From positions 1 to 5,163 of the forward strand of contig DUUG01000255.1 of the NCBI GenBank assembly GCA_012841675.1: a DNA stretch of 5,163 nt, read 5' to 3'. Numbering within the stretch: position 1 is the stretch's first letter; the number at the start of each line of letters is the position of its first letter. Source of the stretch: Clostridiales bacterium. Its GTDB lineage: Bacteria; Bacillota; Clostridia; Oscillospirales; QAMX01. Below, one piece after another: positions 3,940 to 5,163 of the stretch. The notes under the pieces are model-generated. The model was not told the DNA's origin and made no database searches. It worked only from the letters and a program-made list of their open reading frames with translations. The translations under genes and the position numbers were made by a program.

Positions 3940-5163
3940 TTGCACCAAGCACTATACCGCAAATGGAGGCCTATGCAGTTTGCCGAAGTTATCGGGCAGG
4001 AGCATATTACACGCACCTTAAAGGGACAGGCCAAGGCAGGCCGTCTGTCCCATGCCTACCTGTTTTGCGGCACCCGAGGAACGGGCAAGACTACCTGTGC
4101 TAGAATTTTGGCCAAGGCGATCAACTGTGAATTGCCCCAGCATGGGGACCCCTGCAATAAGTGTCCGGCCTGCCTGTCGATTAACGACGGTTCTGCCACC
4201 GACGTTATTGAGATTGACGCGGCCACGTATACTGGCGTTAACAACATTCGTGAGCTTCGGGATGAGGCGGTATATTCTCCCTCGCTTCTGAGAAAGCGCG
4301 TGTATATTATTGACGAAGTGCATATGCTGTCTACGAGTGCTTTCAACGCGTTTTTAAAAATTCTGGAAGAGCCGCCTTCCCATGTAATGTTCGTGCTGGC
4401 CACTACCGAGCTGCACAAGGTGCCTGCCACCATCCTCTCCCGGTGTCAGAGGTTTGATTTCCATAGAATTGATAGGGGGAAGATTGCAAAACGCCTTCTT
4501 GCCATTGCACAGGTGGAAAATATCCCGCTGGAACCGGGCGGCGCGGCCTTGCTGGCCCATGCGTCTGACGGCGCTATGCGGAATGCTTTAAGCCTGCTTG
4601 AGCAGGCCGCGGCAGGGAGCAACGGCGTAAGATTAGATGCGGAAACAACATCCGCCGTGCTCGGCATGGTATCGGCCGGTCCTCTGTTACAATTAGCTCT
4701 TGCCATCGGCAAGGGAGATGCGAGCTCTGCTCTTGCGCTGTTTGGAGAGCAGTATCGTGCCGGCGCAGAACCGGCGGCGGTGATGGATCGTCTGTCCTGC
4801 CTGCTAAGGGACCTTTTGATTTGCCATATGGAGAGCAAGGTGGAGTTGCTGGGAGAAGGGTATAGCCGTGAGGATTTGCAAGAGCTGTTGCCGAAGTTTT
4901 CCCCCGGCCGGCTTTTATATTCCGTGCAGACGGCACAGCAGGCTTTGGCCGACCTGCAGAGAAGCCCCAACCGGCAAATCAGCGCGGAAATGTGTATTGT
5001 GGCGCTTGCCCGCCCCGTTTTAGGCGGCGAACCGGCCGCATTAGCCGCCCGGCTGGACGCATTGGAGCATAAGCTGGCAACAGGCGGCTTTGGAATGCCC
5101 GCCACACCGGCCGCGAAAGCCGAGTCAAAACCCGTTTCCGCTAAGGCAGAAACCAGCTCCAAG
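3940..5163 (+). CDS. dnaX: DNA polymerase III subunit gamma/tau (partial, 3' end outside window)
   Basis: This is the clamp-loader ATPase that loads the beta sliding clamp and ties the replicative polymerase together. The first 408 codons are present and stay open to the window edge. After the start come ALYRKWRP (4-11), the Walker A loop GTRGTGKT (44-51), a zinc module of Cys63, Cys72, Cys75 and Cys78, Walker B IIDEVH (123-128), LATTE (153-157, sensor 1), the SRC motif (167-169) with the arginine finger, and a sensor 2 motif GAMRNALSLLEQ (211-222, Arg214). Residues about 223-375 fit the domain III collar. The visible end (about 380-408) is an Ala/Pro/Lys-rich linker leading to the missing C-terminal part. 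The start is TTG at 3940. Transcription probably comes from the SRP RNA promoter. In related genomes the yaaK/ebfC family gene and recR follow, but these lie outside the window. Any programmed frameshift site is also out of view. Confidence 0.98.
   Translation, partial: MHQALYRKWRPMQFAEVIGQEHITRTLKGQAKAGRLSHAYLFCGTRGTGKTTCARILAKAINCELPQHGDPCNKCPACLSINDGSATDVIEIDAATYTGVNNIRELRDEAVYSPSLLRKRVYIIDEVHMLSTSAFNAFLKILEEPPSHVMFVLATTELHKVPATILSRCQRFDFHRIDRGKIAKRLLAIAQVENIPLEPGGAALLAHASDGAMRNALSLLEQAAAGSNGVRLDAETTSAVLGMVSAGPLLQLALAIGKGDASSALALFGEQYRAGAEPAAVMDRLSCLLRDLLICHMESKVELLGEGYSREDLQELLPKFSPGRLLYSVQTAQQALADLQRSPNRQISAEMCIVALARPVLGGEPAALAARLDALEHKLATGGFGMPATPAAKAESKPVSAKAETSSK

Noticed and set aside
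3634..4034. Short open frames on both strands across the SRP RNA gene and dnaX start
   Set aside because: They overlap the structured SRP RNA and the dnaX 5' end, and they have no plausible start context or recognisable protein.
4446..5162. Minus-strand open frame of 238 codons opposite dnaX
   Set aside because: dnaX carries all the clamp-loader motifs on the plus strand. The antisense translation is low-complexity Ser/Ala/Arg-rich and has no domain.
1..5163. CRISPR arrays, insertion sequences, prophage genes, tRNA genes
   Set aside because: No regularly spaced repeats, transposase motifs, terminal inverted repeats or tRNA-like folds were found on reading both strands.

Overview
The window looks like a chromosomal segment from an anaerobic Firmicute of the class Clostridia, perhaps of the Oscillospiraceae/Ruminococcaceae type. 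This is inferred from four things: the SRP RNA gene directly upstream of dnaX, as in Bacillus and clostridia; strong purine-rich Shine-Dalgarno sequences; a TTG start; and the gene families present. Coding DNA has a moderate GC content, while the intergenic control region is AT-rich. No taxon can be fixed from the sequence alone.

Left part, minus strand (3494 down to 17): four genes run head to tail and probably form one operon. From promoter to distal end they are a LUD-domain (LutC/YkgG-like) protein, a DUF4838 protein resembling glycoside hydrolases, a flavodoxin-fold flavoprotein with a compact four-cysteine motif like that of iron-sulfur flavoproteins, and a Bcp-type peroxiredoxin. Gaps are 50 nt and 13 nt, then a 20-nt overlap. 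A strong sigma-A-type promoter (TTGACT, 16 bp, TATACT) precedes the LUD gene, and a catabolite-response-element-like palindrome lies about 61 bp upstream of the predicted transcription start. Three of the four products have redox-type signatures. The DUF4838 protein is the outlier and has no export signal.

Middle (3495-3939): a non-coding divergent control region. It holds the LUD promoter, an AT-rich stretch with several small palindromes, a near-consensus extended -10 promoter, and a gene for the signal recognition particle RNA (about 3740-3909). That RNA has the canonical Ffh-binding apical domain and closes into one long rod, with no visible room for an Alu domain.

Right part, plus strand (3940 to the window end): the first 408 codons of dnaX, the clamp-loader gamma/tau subunit of DNA polymerase III. 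It starts at TTG and is cut by the window edge in the linker after domain III.

The right half is housekeeping (protein targeting and replication). The left half is an accessory operon whose physiological role is not established. I see no CRISPR array, mobile element, tRNA or prophage gene. The least explained parts are the operon's gene combination, the inverted repeat embedded in the SRP RNA promoter, and the short SRP RNA.
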